Positions 1 to 10,800 of a stretch of 64,000 nt of DNA are shown in pieces. Positions within the stretch are counted from its first letter, which is position 1; each line of letters opens with the position of its first letter. The position numbers and the translations under genes were made by a program. The stretch lies in assembly GCA_964447155.1 (NCBI GenBank), contig CAYURM010000001.1, positions 186,001 through 250,000 of the forward strand, read 5' to 3'. The notes beneath the pieces are model-generated. The model saw only the letters and a program-made list of their open reading frames with translations. It ran no database searches and was not told the origin of the DNA. Origin of the DNA: SMBSF63 sp034003545. Lineage in GTDB: Bacteria > Chloroflexota > Anaerolineae > Anaerolineales > Anaerolineaceae.

Positions 1-151
1 CCAGGTATTCCTGATGGTTTATCCGCAAATTATCATCAAAATCTTGCCCGATTTCCAGGGGATACTCCCCGTCATAACGCAGCCTGATCAGACAGGAAAA
101 CAGCAAACTCAATATCACAAGGAATACGATAAAATGATGGAATTTTCTCAT
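1..151 (-). CDS. partial membrane-anchored or secreted protein, partner of MBOAT gene
   Basis: Only the first 50 codons lie in the window; the gene runs off the left edge. The product starts MRKFHHFIVFLVILSLLFSC, which is a basic N-terminus and one hydrophobic segment (residues about 7-22) as in a signal anchor, followed by a hydrophilic stretch. The start at 151 is supported by AGAGGA about 7 nt upstream. It begins 9 nt after the stop of the MBOAT acyltransferase, so the two are almost certainly co-transcribed. In AlgI-type loci the next gene usually encodes an extracytoplasmic AlgJ/AlgX/SGNH-like acyl-transfer partner. That role is inferred from position only, because no catalytic motif is visible here. 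Confidence 0.6.
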   Translation of the reverse strand, partial: MRKFHHFIVFLVILSLLFSCLIRLRYDGEYPLEIGQDFDDNLRINHQEYL

Positions 152-160
152 GCATATCCT

Positions 161-1558
161 CTAAAAACGGAAATAAATAAAGTCTTGTAAACCGGGTTTG
201 GCATAGATGATCGTCAGCACTGCAGCGGCGGCATAATACAGCGGCTCCAGCACAGGTACCCGCAGCCACAGTTTTTCTGCCAGAGCTTTCAGGTTCCACA
301 ACACACCGTAGAATCCCGCCGCTGTCAGGGTGATCAGCGCCACGATCAGATGGTCATGCGAGCCCAGCAGCGGCGCTTCGCTGAGCAGCCTCCCCAACCA
401 GCCCAGCGAGGGCGCACGAAACACCATCCAGCTTGCCACCAGGAAAGCCATTACCGCCTGCCAGGCGGCCGCCTTGGTCAGCAAGTTCTTCGGCTGCCAT
501 GCCCCGCCCATGCCAAGCAATTGATAAACCACGATCCAGATGCCGTGCATCAGCCCCCACACCAGGAAGTTCCACCCGTCCCCATGCCACAGCCCGCTGA
601 CCAGCATCACCGCCAGCGGGGGAATAATCGCCGCCCATGCCGCCGCCGTCCCCCCTGCACGCAGCAAACTGCGCCGCAGCGGAAAGAAGATGTAATCGCG
701 CAGCCACTGCGACAAGGTAATATGCCAGCGGTTCCAGAAGTCAGTAGGGGTCAGCGCAGCATAAGGCTGCTTGAAGTTCTCCGGCGTTTCAAAGCCAAGC
801 AGCAGCGCAAACCCGCGGGACAGATCTGTGTAAGCCGAGAAATCTGCCAGGATCTGCACGGCATAGGCCGCTGCCCCCGCCAATACCATCAGGACGCTGC
901 CTGGCTTGTCCAGCAAAAAGATACGGTCCACATACGCCCCAACGCCGGCGGCAATCACCAGCTTCTTGAACAGCCCGCTCACCACCAGCGGCCAGGCACG
1001 GTGGAACCAGTCTGCCTTCCATTCGCGCGGTTTTTTGATCTGCGTCAGCAGGTTGCGCGCGCGGTCAATCGGCCCGGCCTGGATCTGCGGGAAAAAGGCC
1101 ACAAACAGAGCAAAATCGACAAAATGGTCAGCCGGTTTTTCCTTGTCTTTATACACGTCAATGATGTAACTCAGTTTTTTGAGCGTATAAAAGGAGATGC
1201 CCAGCGGCGCCAGCAGGGTGGCATTTATCTGCCAACCCACACCGCCAAAAAGCAGGTTCAGGCTGTCCGCAAAAAATCCAAAATGGCGCATCACTGCTAA
1301 AGCGCCCACATTCAAAGTCAAACTCAGCCACAAGTACAGCTTGCGGCGGTCGGGGCGGCTCGCCATTCCCTGCGCCAGCACAAAATCCACCGCGCTGGAG
1401 GCCAGCATCAGCAAGCCAAACACCAGATCGAAATAGAAATAGAAAATATAGCTTGCCAGCAGCAGGAACAGGTTTTGCCGCTCCCGCTTTTTCAGCAGCC
1501 AGTAAAGGATCAGCACAATTGCAAAAAACACAAAGAAAGTCAGGCTGGTAAACGACAT
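161..1558 (-). CDS. MBOAT-family O-acyltransferase (AlgI/DltB-like)
   Basis: A 465-aa polytopic membrane protein of the membrane-bound O-acyltransferase family. These enzymes move an acyl (usually acetyl) group across the membrane onto a cell-surface polymer. The two family histidines are present: His325 in SGLWHG and His338 in WGLMHG. The family motif FWNRWHITLSQWLRDYIFFP (about residues 274-293) is also clear. The N-terminus MSFTSLTFFVFFAIVLILYW matches the usual AlgI start, so the ATG at 1558 is preferred over in-frame starts upstream. A GAGAGGAG stretch lies about 20 nt upstream, further than ideal. The acceptor polymer cannot be told from the sequence. Confidence 0.9.
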   Translation of the reverse strand: MSFTSLTFFVFFAIVLILYWLLKKRERQNLFLLLASYIFYFYFDLVFGLLMLASSAVDFVLAQGMASRPDRRKLYLWLSLTLNVGALAVMRHFGFFADSLNLLFGGVGWQINATLLAPLGISFYTLKKLSYIIDVYKDKEKPADHFVDFALFVAFFPQIQAGPIDRARNLLTQIKKPREWKADWFHRAWPLVVSGLFKKLVIAAGVGAYVDRIFLLDKPGSVLMVLAGAAAYAVQILADFSAYTDLSRGFALLLGFETPENFKQPYAALTPTDFWNRWHITLSQWLRDYIFFPLRRSLLRAGGTAAAWAAIIPPLAVMLVSGLWHGDGWNFLVWGLMHGIWIVVYQLLGMGGAWQPKNLLTKAAAWQAVMAFLVASWMVFRAPSLGWLGRLLSEAPLLGSHDHLIVALITLTAAGFYGVLWNLKALAEKLWLRVPVLEPLYYAAAAVLTIIYAKPGLQDFIYFRF

Positions 1559-1829
1559 CGATCTTGCGGAACAGTCCGCTCCTCTCATTATTTTCGGGCC
1601 CCGGTACACTCCTGGGCTGTCTAAATCCCCCTAATCTTACCGCATTTTTTCTGCGGGATCATGGGGAGAGGAGCACTTAAAATGTGAAGCGCACATGTCT
1701 AGACCATCCCGCACCTGAACATTCAAGCCGTGCCGGGCCTGATTTATTCCTGGCCGGTTGAACCAGCTCATGCGCATCGTCAGCCTGTTTGTACTGCTAC
1801 CATTGCAATCCTGTTGGGCAGCCAGAAAA
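1559..1829. other. non-coding spacer between MBOAT gene and giant propeller gene
   Basis: No convincing gene or RNA is seen here. The right end leads into the terminator of the giant gene (1830-1865). The left part should hold the MBOAT promoter, but no confident -35/-10 pair was found. Confidence 0.5.
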
Positions 1830-1865
1830 TTCTCCGCCCCCGGTGAAATGACCGGGGGCGGAGAA
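1830..1865 (-). terminator. intrinsic terminator of the giant propeller gene
   Basis: A perfect 15-bp inverted repeat, TTCTCCGCCCCCGGT (1830-1844) and its complement (1851-1865), has a 6-nt loop. On the minus strand it is followed by TTTTC. It lies 8 nt past the TAA of the giant gene, so it is its rho-independent terminator. Confidence 0.85.
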
Positions 1866-1873
1866 TAATGTGT

Positions 1874-4800
1874 TTATTGTGGTTCTGCTCTCACTTCAAT
1901 GGCATCCACGTCAATGTACTTTGTACCGCCGGGGTGACGCAGACGGATGGTATGCGTTCCCGCCTCCAGCACGGGGCTGTCCCAGCGGTGCTGGAAACTG
2001 AGTGCCGGGCCGTACTGGTTGAGCAGTACAGGTGCCCCGTCATCTATCACAATCTCTATATTGCCCCGGCTGGTATAGCGCGTGAAGATCAGCGAAACCT
2101 GCCGACCGGTGAAGGTCAACATGGCAGATGCATCCGGCTGATTGATATACCGGATCATGCCGCCCGAAGCACTGACATGGCCCCAGGATGTCCAGGCGCC
2201 GGTATACGCAATATTCACATCATCTTCTTCGTAGATGCCCTCACCCACCGGCGTGGGCATTTTAGCCTCCGCCGATGGCGAGTTGGACAGGTCAGACAGG
2301 TTGCCCGAATCGTCCAGGGTGCGCAAGGCGAAGTAATAGGTCTGTCCGGGCTCCAGACCAGTGACAGTCAGGTGCTCCGCCGTGCCTGCGATTTGCGGCG
2401 CGGATTCGCCGATAATGTTTGTAGCAGCGTCCCATTTCGCCTGGGAGTCAATGGCGCTGTCGGCGTAGCGCACGATGTACTCTTCGGCTGTGCCGGTATC
2501 CCCGTCGTCGCCCGGTGCAATCCACTCCAGATCCACTTCGCCGGTATTGCTGCCGGTGGCAGCATTCAGACTTACCGCCGCGGGCGGATCAGACTCCGGT
2601 GAGGAAACGATCAAGGCATCCAGGTCAATGTATTTCGCACCGCCAGGGTGACGCAGCACAATCGTGTGCGTGCCGTCTGCCATCAGCGGGCTGTCCCAGC
2701 GGTTCTGGAAGGACAGACTGCTGCCGTATTGATTGAGCAGCACCGGCGTCCCGCCGTCTATGGTGATCTCGATATTCCCGCGGCTGGTGTAGCGGGTGAA
2801 AAGCAGCGAAACCTGGCGGCCGGTGAAAGTCAGCGTTGCGGAGGCATTCACATCATTGCTGTAGCGCGTTGAACCGCCGGAAGCACTGGCTGTGCTCCAT
2901 GGCGTCCAGTTGCCGGTATAAACAATATTGGCATCCGTTTCCTGATAGGTGCCCGGTTCAACCGGCGTGGGCGCTTTGGCCTCTGCCGCAGGCGAGTTGG
3001 ACAGGTCAGACAGATTGCCCGAATCGTCCAGGGTGCGCAGGGCAAAGAAATAGGTCTGCCCAGGCACCAGGCCGGAGACGGTCAACGTTTCTGCTGTGCC
3101 TGCGATTTGCGGCGCGGGTTCACCGATGATGTTCGTAGCGGCGTCCCATTTCGCCTGGGAGTCAATCGCGGTCGCGGCATAGCGCACGATGTACTCCTTG
3201 GCCGTACCCGTATTCCCGTCATCCCCCGGTGCAATCCAGTCGAGATCCACCTCGCCGGTGTTGCTGCCTGTGACCGCATTCAGGGTCACTGCCGCGGGCG
3301 GGTCAGACTCGGGTGAGGAAACGATCAAGGCATCCAGGTCAATGTACTTCGCCCCCCCCGGATGGCGCAAAACAATGGTATGGGTGCCGTCCGCCATCAA
3401 CGGGCTGTCCCAGCGGTGCTGGAAGCTGAGCGCAGCACCGTACTGGTTGAGCAGCACAGGCGTCCCGCCATCAATCGTGATCTCAATATTGCCACGGCTC
3501 GAATAACGCGTGAAGAGTAGAGAGACCTGTCGACCGATGAAAGTCAGCGAGGCTGAAGCCGCGGGGTCATTGGAATACTTCGTTGAACCACCGGAGGCGC
3601 TGGCTGTGCTCCACGGTGTCCAGATACCTGTATAAACAATATTGGCATCGGTTTCCTGATAGGTGCCCACCCCCACCGGGGTAGGCGCTTTCGCCTCCGC
3701 TGAGGGGGAGTTGGACAGGTCAGACAGATTACCCGAATCATCCAGTGTGCGCAAGGCGAAGAAGTAGGTCTGTCCAGGCACAAGACCAGACAGGGTTAAC
3801 GTTTCAGCCGTGCCGGCGATTTGCGGTGCGGGTTCGCCGCTCACGTCTGTGGCAGCCTCCCATGCAGCCTGCGAGTCAATCGCGGATGGAGCATAACGCA
3901 CGATATATTCTGCAGCCGTGCCGGTATCCCCGTCGTCGCCCGGCGCAATCCAGTCCAGGTCCACTTCGCCGGTATCGCTGCCGGTGGCAGCATTCAGGCT
4001 TACCGCCGCGGGCGGGTCGGACTCCGGTGACGATACGATCAAGGCATCCAGGTCAATGTATTTCGTGCCGCCAGGGTGACGCAGCACAATCGTATGGGTG
4101 CCATCCGCCATCAGCGGGCTGTCCCAGCGGTTCTGGAAGGTCAGACTGCTGCCGTATTGATTGAGCAGCACCGGCGTCCCGCCGTCTATGGTGATCTCGA
4201 TATTCCCGCGACTGGTGTAGCGGGTGAAAAGCAGCGAAACCTGGCGGCCAGAGAAGGTCAACGTGGCACTGGCAGCGGGATCATTGCTGTAACGTGTCGA
4301 GCCGCCCGCGGCACTGGCGGTATTCCAGGTGGTCCAGTTGCCGGTGTAGACGATGCTGGCGTCTTTTTCTTCATAGGTGCCGGCACCTGCCGGCGTATTG
4401 AGTTCAGCGAGGAAAATGTCGTAATTTCCTGAGTTGTATAAAGCGCCAGACCATACAAGATGTGTGCCGCTTAGCGCAGCCTGTCCATCCCCGCCAAGAT
4501 TATCAGAGGCCATTTCAAGCATATCGGTGCTGATTTGATACAAATAGACTTCAGTGTCATTTTCTGTGCTGCCGTCCCTGCTCATCCAGGTGATAAAATC
4601 GCCTTTGACGTAGGGACCCGTTTCAATATCCCAGCTAAACGCTGTGCCGGTAGAAGCGATTTTCCTGCTGATACCGCTATCCATGGCATACAGATAAATG
4701 TCTTTGACATCGCTGCCATCGGGGTATTGCAGCCAGACAATATGCTTGCCATCCATTTCGGGCGCCCGATTCGAGACGGCGTCATTGGTAATTTGGGTAA

Positions 4801-7800
4801 GGATGGCGGTGCTGATCTGGTAAAGATAGATATCTGAGGGGGCGCCGCCCATCCAAACAATATAATCACCGCTGATACGCGTGGAAACATTCCAGTTTTG
4901 ATTGTTGGTGATATTTGTAGTGGTGTCAGTACTGATCTGATAAAGATAAATATCGTAGTCTTCCGTTACCCATACAACAAAATCACCATCGATGTCAGGC
5001 CAGGATTCGCCGGAAGTGTTGTTGGTCAGCTGGCTTTTGACGCCGGTGCTGATCTGATACAGGTAAATTTCATCATCGCCATCCTGATCGCTGACAAATA
5101 CCACATAGTCTCCGTAAACCTGAGGAGATTGGTGTCCGCTGCCCGAATCATTGATCCTGGTGGTAACGCCCGTATCAATCTGGTAGAGGCAAACATCCCC
5201 ACACTCCCAAACCACGTTATTGCCATGGATCTGGGGATGTTCACCTGCATTGGCAATGGCTGTCGTCGCCCCGGTGCTGATCTGATGAAGCGCAATACCT
5301 GTCGCATCTCTGCCTTCGGTTCGCCAGACGATATAGTCACCATCGATAACTGGATACTGATGATAAAAATATGCTTCTCCCGCAGGTGTATGGGTGAGTT
5401 GAACCCGGGATTTCAGAAGTTCACCTGAAAGCGCATGCGGAGAAACAATGAGTGCATCCAGGTCAATATAGCCCGCGCCGCCAGGGTGGCGCACGGTGAT
5501 CGTGTGCAAATTGGTATCCAGCTGGGGGCTGTCCCAGCGCTTTTGGTAAGAAAGGCTTTTGTTATACTGATTCACCAGCACTGGTGCCCCGCCGTCAATG
5601 CTGATCTCGATATTCCCCCGGCTGACATAACCGGTGTAAAGCAAACTCACCTGACCGCCGAAGAAGGTCAGCGAGGCCGAGGCGGCGGGATCGTTGCTGT
5701 AACGGGTGGAGCCGCCAGAGGCAGGGGCCGTGTTCCAGTCGGTCCAGTTGCCCGTATAGATGATGTTGAGATCACCTTCCTGGTAGGTGCCTTCTGTTAC
5801 CGGTGGGGGTGCAAAGATTGTCACCGATGGAGAATTGGACAGGTCAGACAGGTTATTGGAATCGTCCAGCGTGCGCAGGGCAAAGGAATAGGCCTGCCCG
5901 GGGATGAGGCCGGCGATGGTCATACTTTCTGTTGTGCCAGCAGTTTGCGGGATGGGTTCACCGCTCACTTCTGTGGCGGCATCCCAGGCGGACTGGCTGT
6001 CAATGGCAGATGAGGCGTAGCGCACGATGTACTCCGCGGCTGTGCCGGTATCACCATCATCGCCGGGCGCGATCCAGCTCAAGTCGGCCTCGCCAATGCC
6101 GCTTCCTGCACTGGCATTCAAGACCACTGCCGCAGGCGGAATGGATTCGGGTGAGGAGACGATCAACGCGTCCAGGTCAATGTACTTGGTGCCGCCAGGG
6201 TGGCGCAGAACGACCGTATGTATCCCCTCTTCCATCAGCGGGCTGTCCCAGCGGTTCTGGAAGGTCAGGCTGCTGCCGTACTGATTGAGCAGCACAGGCG
6301 TCCCGCCGTCAATGCTGATCTCAATATTGCCACGGCTGGCATAGCGGGTGAAGAGCAACGATACCTGGCGCCCACTGAAGGTCAGCGACGCTGATGCCGT
6401 TGCATCATTCGAATAACTGGTAGAGCCGCCGGAGGCACGGGCATCATCCCATGTAGTCCAGTTGCCGAAGTAGTTAATGTTGATGTCATCCTGCTCGTAC
6501 GTCCCGACTTCCACTGGCGTAATGGCCTTTGCTGCTGCAGAAGGTGAATTGGACAGATCAGACAGGTTGGCATCGCTGTCCAGCGTGCGCAAGGCGAAGA
6601 AGTAGGTCTGTCCGGGCACCAGGCCAGAGAGGGTCAGCGTTTCGGTTGTGCCTGCGATTTGCGGTGCAGGTTCGCCGGTCACGTCTGTAGCAGCGTCCCA
6701 CGCTGATTCGCTGTCAATGGCCGTATCTGCATAACGAAGAATATACTCTGTGGCTGTACCGGTATCATCATCGTCACCAGGGGCAATCCAGTCCAGATCC
6801 ACTTCACCGGTGTTGCTGCCAGTCACCGCATTCAAGGTCACTGCCGCAGGTGGGTCGGACTCAGGAGAAGTAACAATCAACGCATCCAGATCGATGTACT
6901 TGGTGCCTCCGGGGTGGCGCAGCACAATTGTGTGTTTGCCGGAATTCATGATGGGGCTGTCCCAACGGTTCTGGAAAGTCAGAACACTGCCGTACTGGTT
7001 AAGCAGCACAGGCGCCCCGCCATCGATGCTGATCTCGATGTTCCCGCGGCTGGTGAAACCGGTGTAGAGCAATGAGACCTGGCGGCCGGAAAAGATCAGG
7101 GTAGCAGAAGCATTGACGTCATTGCTGTATCGCGTTGATCCGCCGGAGGCATTATCCGTGTTCCAGGGTGTCCAGTTACCTGTATAAAAGATATTTGGGT
7201 TATCCTCCTGGTAGGTTCCAACGGGTACAGGTTTTCCTGGAGTGAACAGGATGATTTCTGTATCTCCATCTGCCTGGTTACCCCAGACCACGTTATCCCC
7301 ATTGACATAGGGATACTCATCCTGGCTTTCGTTATTGGTGATTTGCGTGACTAGTCCAGTACTGATTCGGTAAAGGTAGATTTCCCAGTCTCCATCGGCA
7401 TATGCTTCCCAAACAACATAATCTCCATCAATATCGGGGAGATCATCTGCGATTGTGTTGTTTGACAACTGTTTAGTAGTGTCAGTGCTGATTTGGTAGA
7501 GATAGATTTCTGAATCTCCATCTCCCATACCGTACCAGACGACATAATCTCCGTTGACTCTCGGATCATAATCATTTTCGTGGTTGTTGGTTATTTGCCT
7601 GGTGGTACGGGTGCTGATCTGGTACATATAGATTTCCGCATCTGCATCTGTACCGCCAAACCAAACTATATAGTCTCCGTTGATTTTGGGTTGGACGTCA
7701 TCAGCTCTAGTGTTATTTGTAATTTTCCGCGTAATGCCTGTACTGATTTGATAGAGATAAATTTCATGATCTCCATCGTTCCGACCATACCAGCTTACAA

Positions 7801-10800
7801 AGTCGCCATCAACCTGCGGATAATAATCTCCCGCAGTATTGTGGGAAACCTGGGTTGTAGCGCCAGTGCTGATTTGATAAAGATAGATTTCGAGATCTCC
7901 ATCACCCTGGCCGAACCATACAACATAGTCGCCATTGACCTCGGCGGCGTGATCTTGTGCTGTGTTGTCACTTACCTGGACCGTTGTGCCCGTGCTGATC
8001 TGATACAGATAAATGTCCCAATCTCCATCCAGATTACTTTCCCATACTACGTGATCCCCGATAATTTGAGGGGTATCATCATCAGCATTGTTTTTTGTGA
8101 TTTGTTTAATGATGCCAGTGCTGATCTGGTAGAGATAGATATCATCGTCTCCGTCTACATCGCTCCACCATACGGCATAATCACCATTGACTTTATAGCC
8201 GGATTCGTTTACCCGATTGTCGGTGATTTGGAAGGGGTTGTTTGCATTCTTCGATCTGGTAGGATCTGTTGCCCCAGGTGAATTAGACAATGCGGAAATG
8301 TTGTCGGCCTCGTCGAGGGTGCGCAACGCGAAGTAATAGGTTTGTTCAGGATTCAAGCCGGCGATAATCAGCTCTTCGGGAGAACCGGCGCTCAGCGGGG
8401 CGTGTTCCCCGGAAATATCGTTGGCTGCGTCCCAGCCAGCCTGTGCAGTAATCTCACTATCAGCATAACGTACGATATATTCTGTGGCAATACCTATGTC
8501 AGCATCATCTCCAGGGGCGATCCAGTTTAGATTGATTTCGCCGCTGCTGTAACCAGGTGTTGCCTGGAGGGTAACCGCATCGGGTGGTGTTGTATCCGGT
8601 GAGGTGGTGACAATCAAGGCGTCGATATTGATCGTATGCCCGCCGCCAGGGTGACGCAAGGTGATGGTATGTGACCCGTTGGCCAGTTGAGAGCTGTCCC
8701 ATTGATTTTGGTAGCTGAGGGAAACATTGTGTTGATCCAGAAGTACAGGGTCGCTGCCATCGATCGTGATCTCAATATCTCCTTGATCTGGACCAGCGGT
8801 GTAAAGCAGGGACACCTGGACGCCAGTGAAGGTTAATGAGGCTGATGCCCCGGATTGGAGGGAAGCAGCGTACGAACCACCTGAAGCTTCCTCGGCATAG
8901 ATCGTATTCCAATCTCCTGAGAAGCTGATATCCGCAGATGTATCCTGATAGGTGCCGCCTTGAGGAGAATCTCCGATTGTATAGAGATATAGACTCCTGA
9001 CTTGATCTTCAAATTTTCCCCACAGAATATGATTTCGATCAATACGAGGAGGATAAAAGGAAGTTATATCTGCTGAGATTGGTATGGTAACACCAGTATC
9101 GATCTGGTAAAGGTGAAGTTGGTCACTTAGCCACACTACATTATTGCCGTAGATATCGGGATATTGGTCATCAATGTCGTTATCAGTGATCTGTGTGGCA
9201 GTGCCGGTACTGAGTTGGTAAAGCCAAATGTCAAGCTCTGTACTGGTGCCTCCCGTTTCTTGTTGCCAGACAACATAATCTCCATTGATTCTTTGTCTGG
9301 GATTATATGCCGCTCCTCTGTAAAAATCTGTGATAGTGTTTACACTAATTTGGTAAATAAAGAGATCGGGACTAAAACCGTCTTCCCATATAACATAATC
9401 CCCGTCGATCAATACATTATATTTATTTTCATCAGAATCAGTTACTTGTGTAGTGATGCCAGAACTGATCTCATAGAGATAGATTTGATCCTCGTAAGGT
9501 TCGTCCTTAATCCAAACAATATGATTACCATTGATCTGAGGGCTCACATCGGAAATATCATCGTTTGTGATTTGCGTGGTAATCCCTGTACTGATTTGAT
9601 AAAGATAGATTTCATAATCTGAGTTGTTTTTGTATTGCCAGACGATGTAATCGCCAAACACTTGAGGCTCTTCATCATAAACACCTCTACCGTTATCCGT
9701 GATTTTCGTGGTGGTTTCAGTATTGATTTGATAGAGGTATATTTCTGGGTCATAATCAAGATCACTTTCCCAGACCACATAATTGCCATTGATTTGAGGA
9801 TTGGTGTTATTTCTTTCATCATTCGTAATTTGTTTGATCAGACCGGTGCTGATCTGGTACATGAAAATTTCAGCTGTGCCAAGGGTTCCAGGTGTGCGAA
9901 CGATACGTTCGTACCAAACGACATAATCGCCATCCACCCTGTAGCCATTTTCGTTTTCTGTGTTATCTGTAATAAAAATGGGGGTGTCAATTGCTGTTTC
10001 AGTTGATGGATCTGAAGATGAAGGAGAATTGGAAAGAGCGGACAGGTTTCCTCCGTGATCCAGCGTGCGCAGGGCGAAATAATGCGTTTCACGCGGAGAC
10101 ATATCAGCGGTGGTCACAGTTTCAGCAGACCCGGCTATTTGCGGCGCTGGCATGCCGGAAAATTCTTCAGCAGTATCCCATTTGGCTTCAGAATCAATGG
10201 CCGAAGACGCATGGCGCAGGATATATTCACTGGCGGTGCCGCTGTTTCCATCTTCACCAGGTGCAGTCCAGGAAAGAATGATCTCACCAGAGGCGCGTCC
10301 TGCTTCTGCGGAAAGTTCAACAGCTGCTGGAGGGCTGTCATCAGGAGATGAGATTTCTATAGCATCAATGTTGATCCAGGATGATTCTCCTGGATGACGC
10401 ATTTCGACAGTATGCGTGCCAAAATCAAGTACAGGGCTTTCCCAGCGGTTTTGATAGGTAAGACTGGGGCCATTCTGATCGAGCAGGATTGGTGCCCCAT
10501 CATCAAAAACGATTTCCATATTGCCATAATCTACATCACTGGTGTAAAGCAGCGATATCTGGCGGCCGGTGAAAGTCAACGAAGCCGATGCGCCTTGCTG
10601 GTTGGTGAGGTTGAATGATCCTCCTGAGGCTTCAACAGCATCCTGAGTAATCCAGGACCCGGAGTAAATGATATTGTTGTTATTTTCTTGGTAAGGAGCT
10701 TCTGGCAGAGTCGATCCAATACTATACGCGTTTATTTCGATATCCTGGTTGTCCTTACTTCGCCATGCCATATTGTTTTCATTCATGGCGGCCATTTCAT

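Noticed and set aside
350..1300. Long plus-strand open frame (316 codons) opposite the MBOAT gene
   Set aside because: It is the antisense of a clear membrane protein; its product is rich in Arg, Gln and Pro, with no domain and no ribosome site.
1877..7215. Regular repeats that could suggest a CRISPR array
   Set aside because: The period is 714 bp, in frame and protein-coding; there are no short repeats with unique spacers.
7580..8281. Plus-strand open frames opposite the giant gene (233 codons here, others at 1868, 4898, 5435)
   Set aside because: They arise from the repeat structure of the propeller gene. The sense frame has clear blades and a signal peptide.
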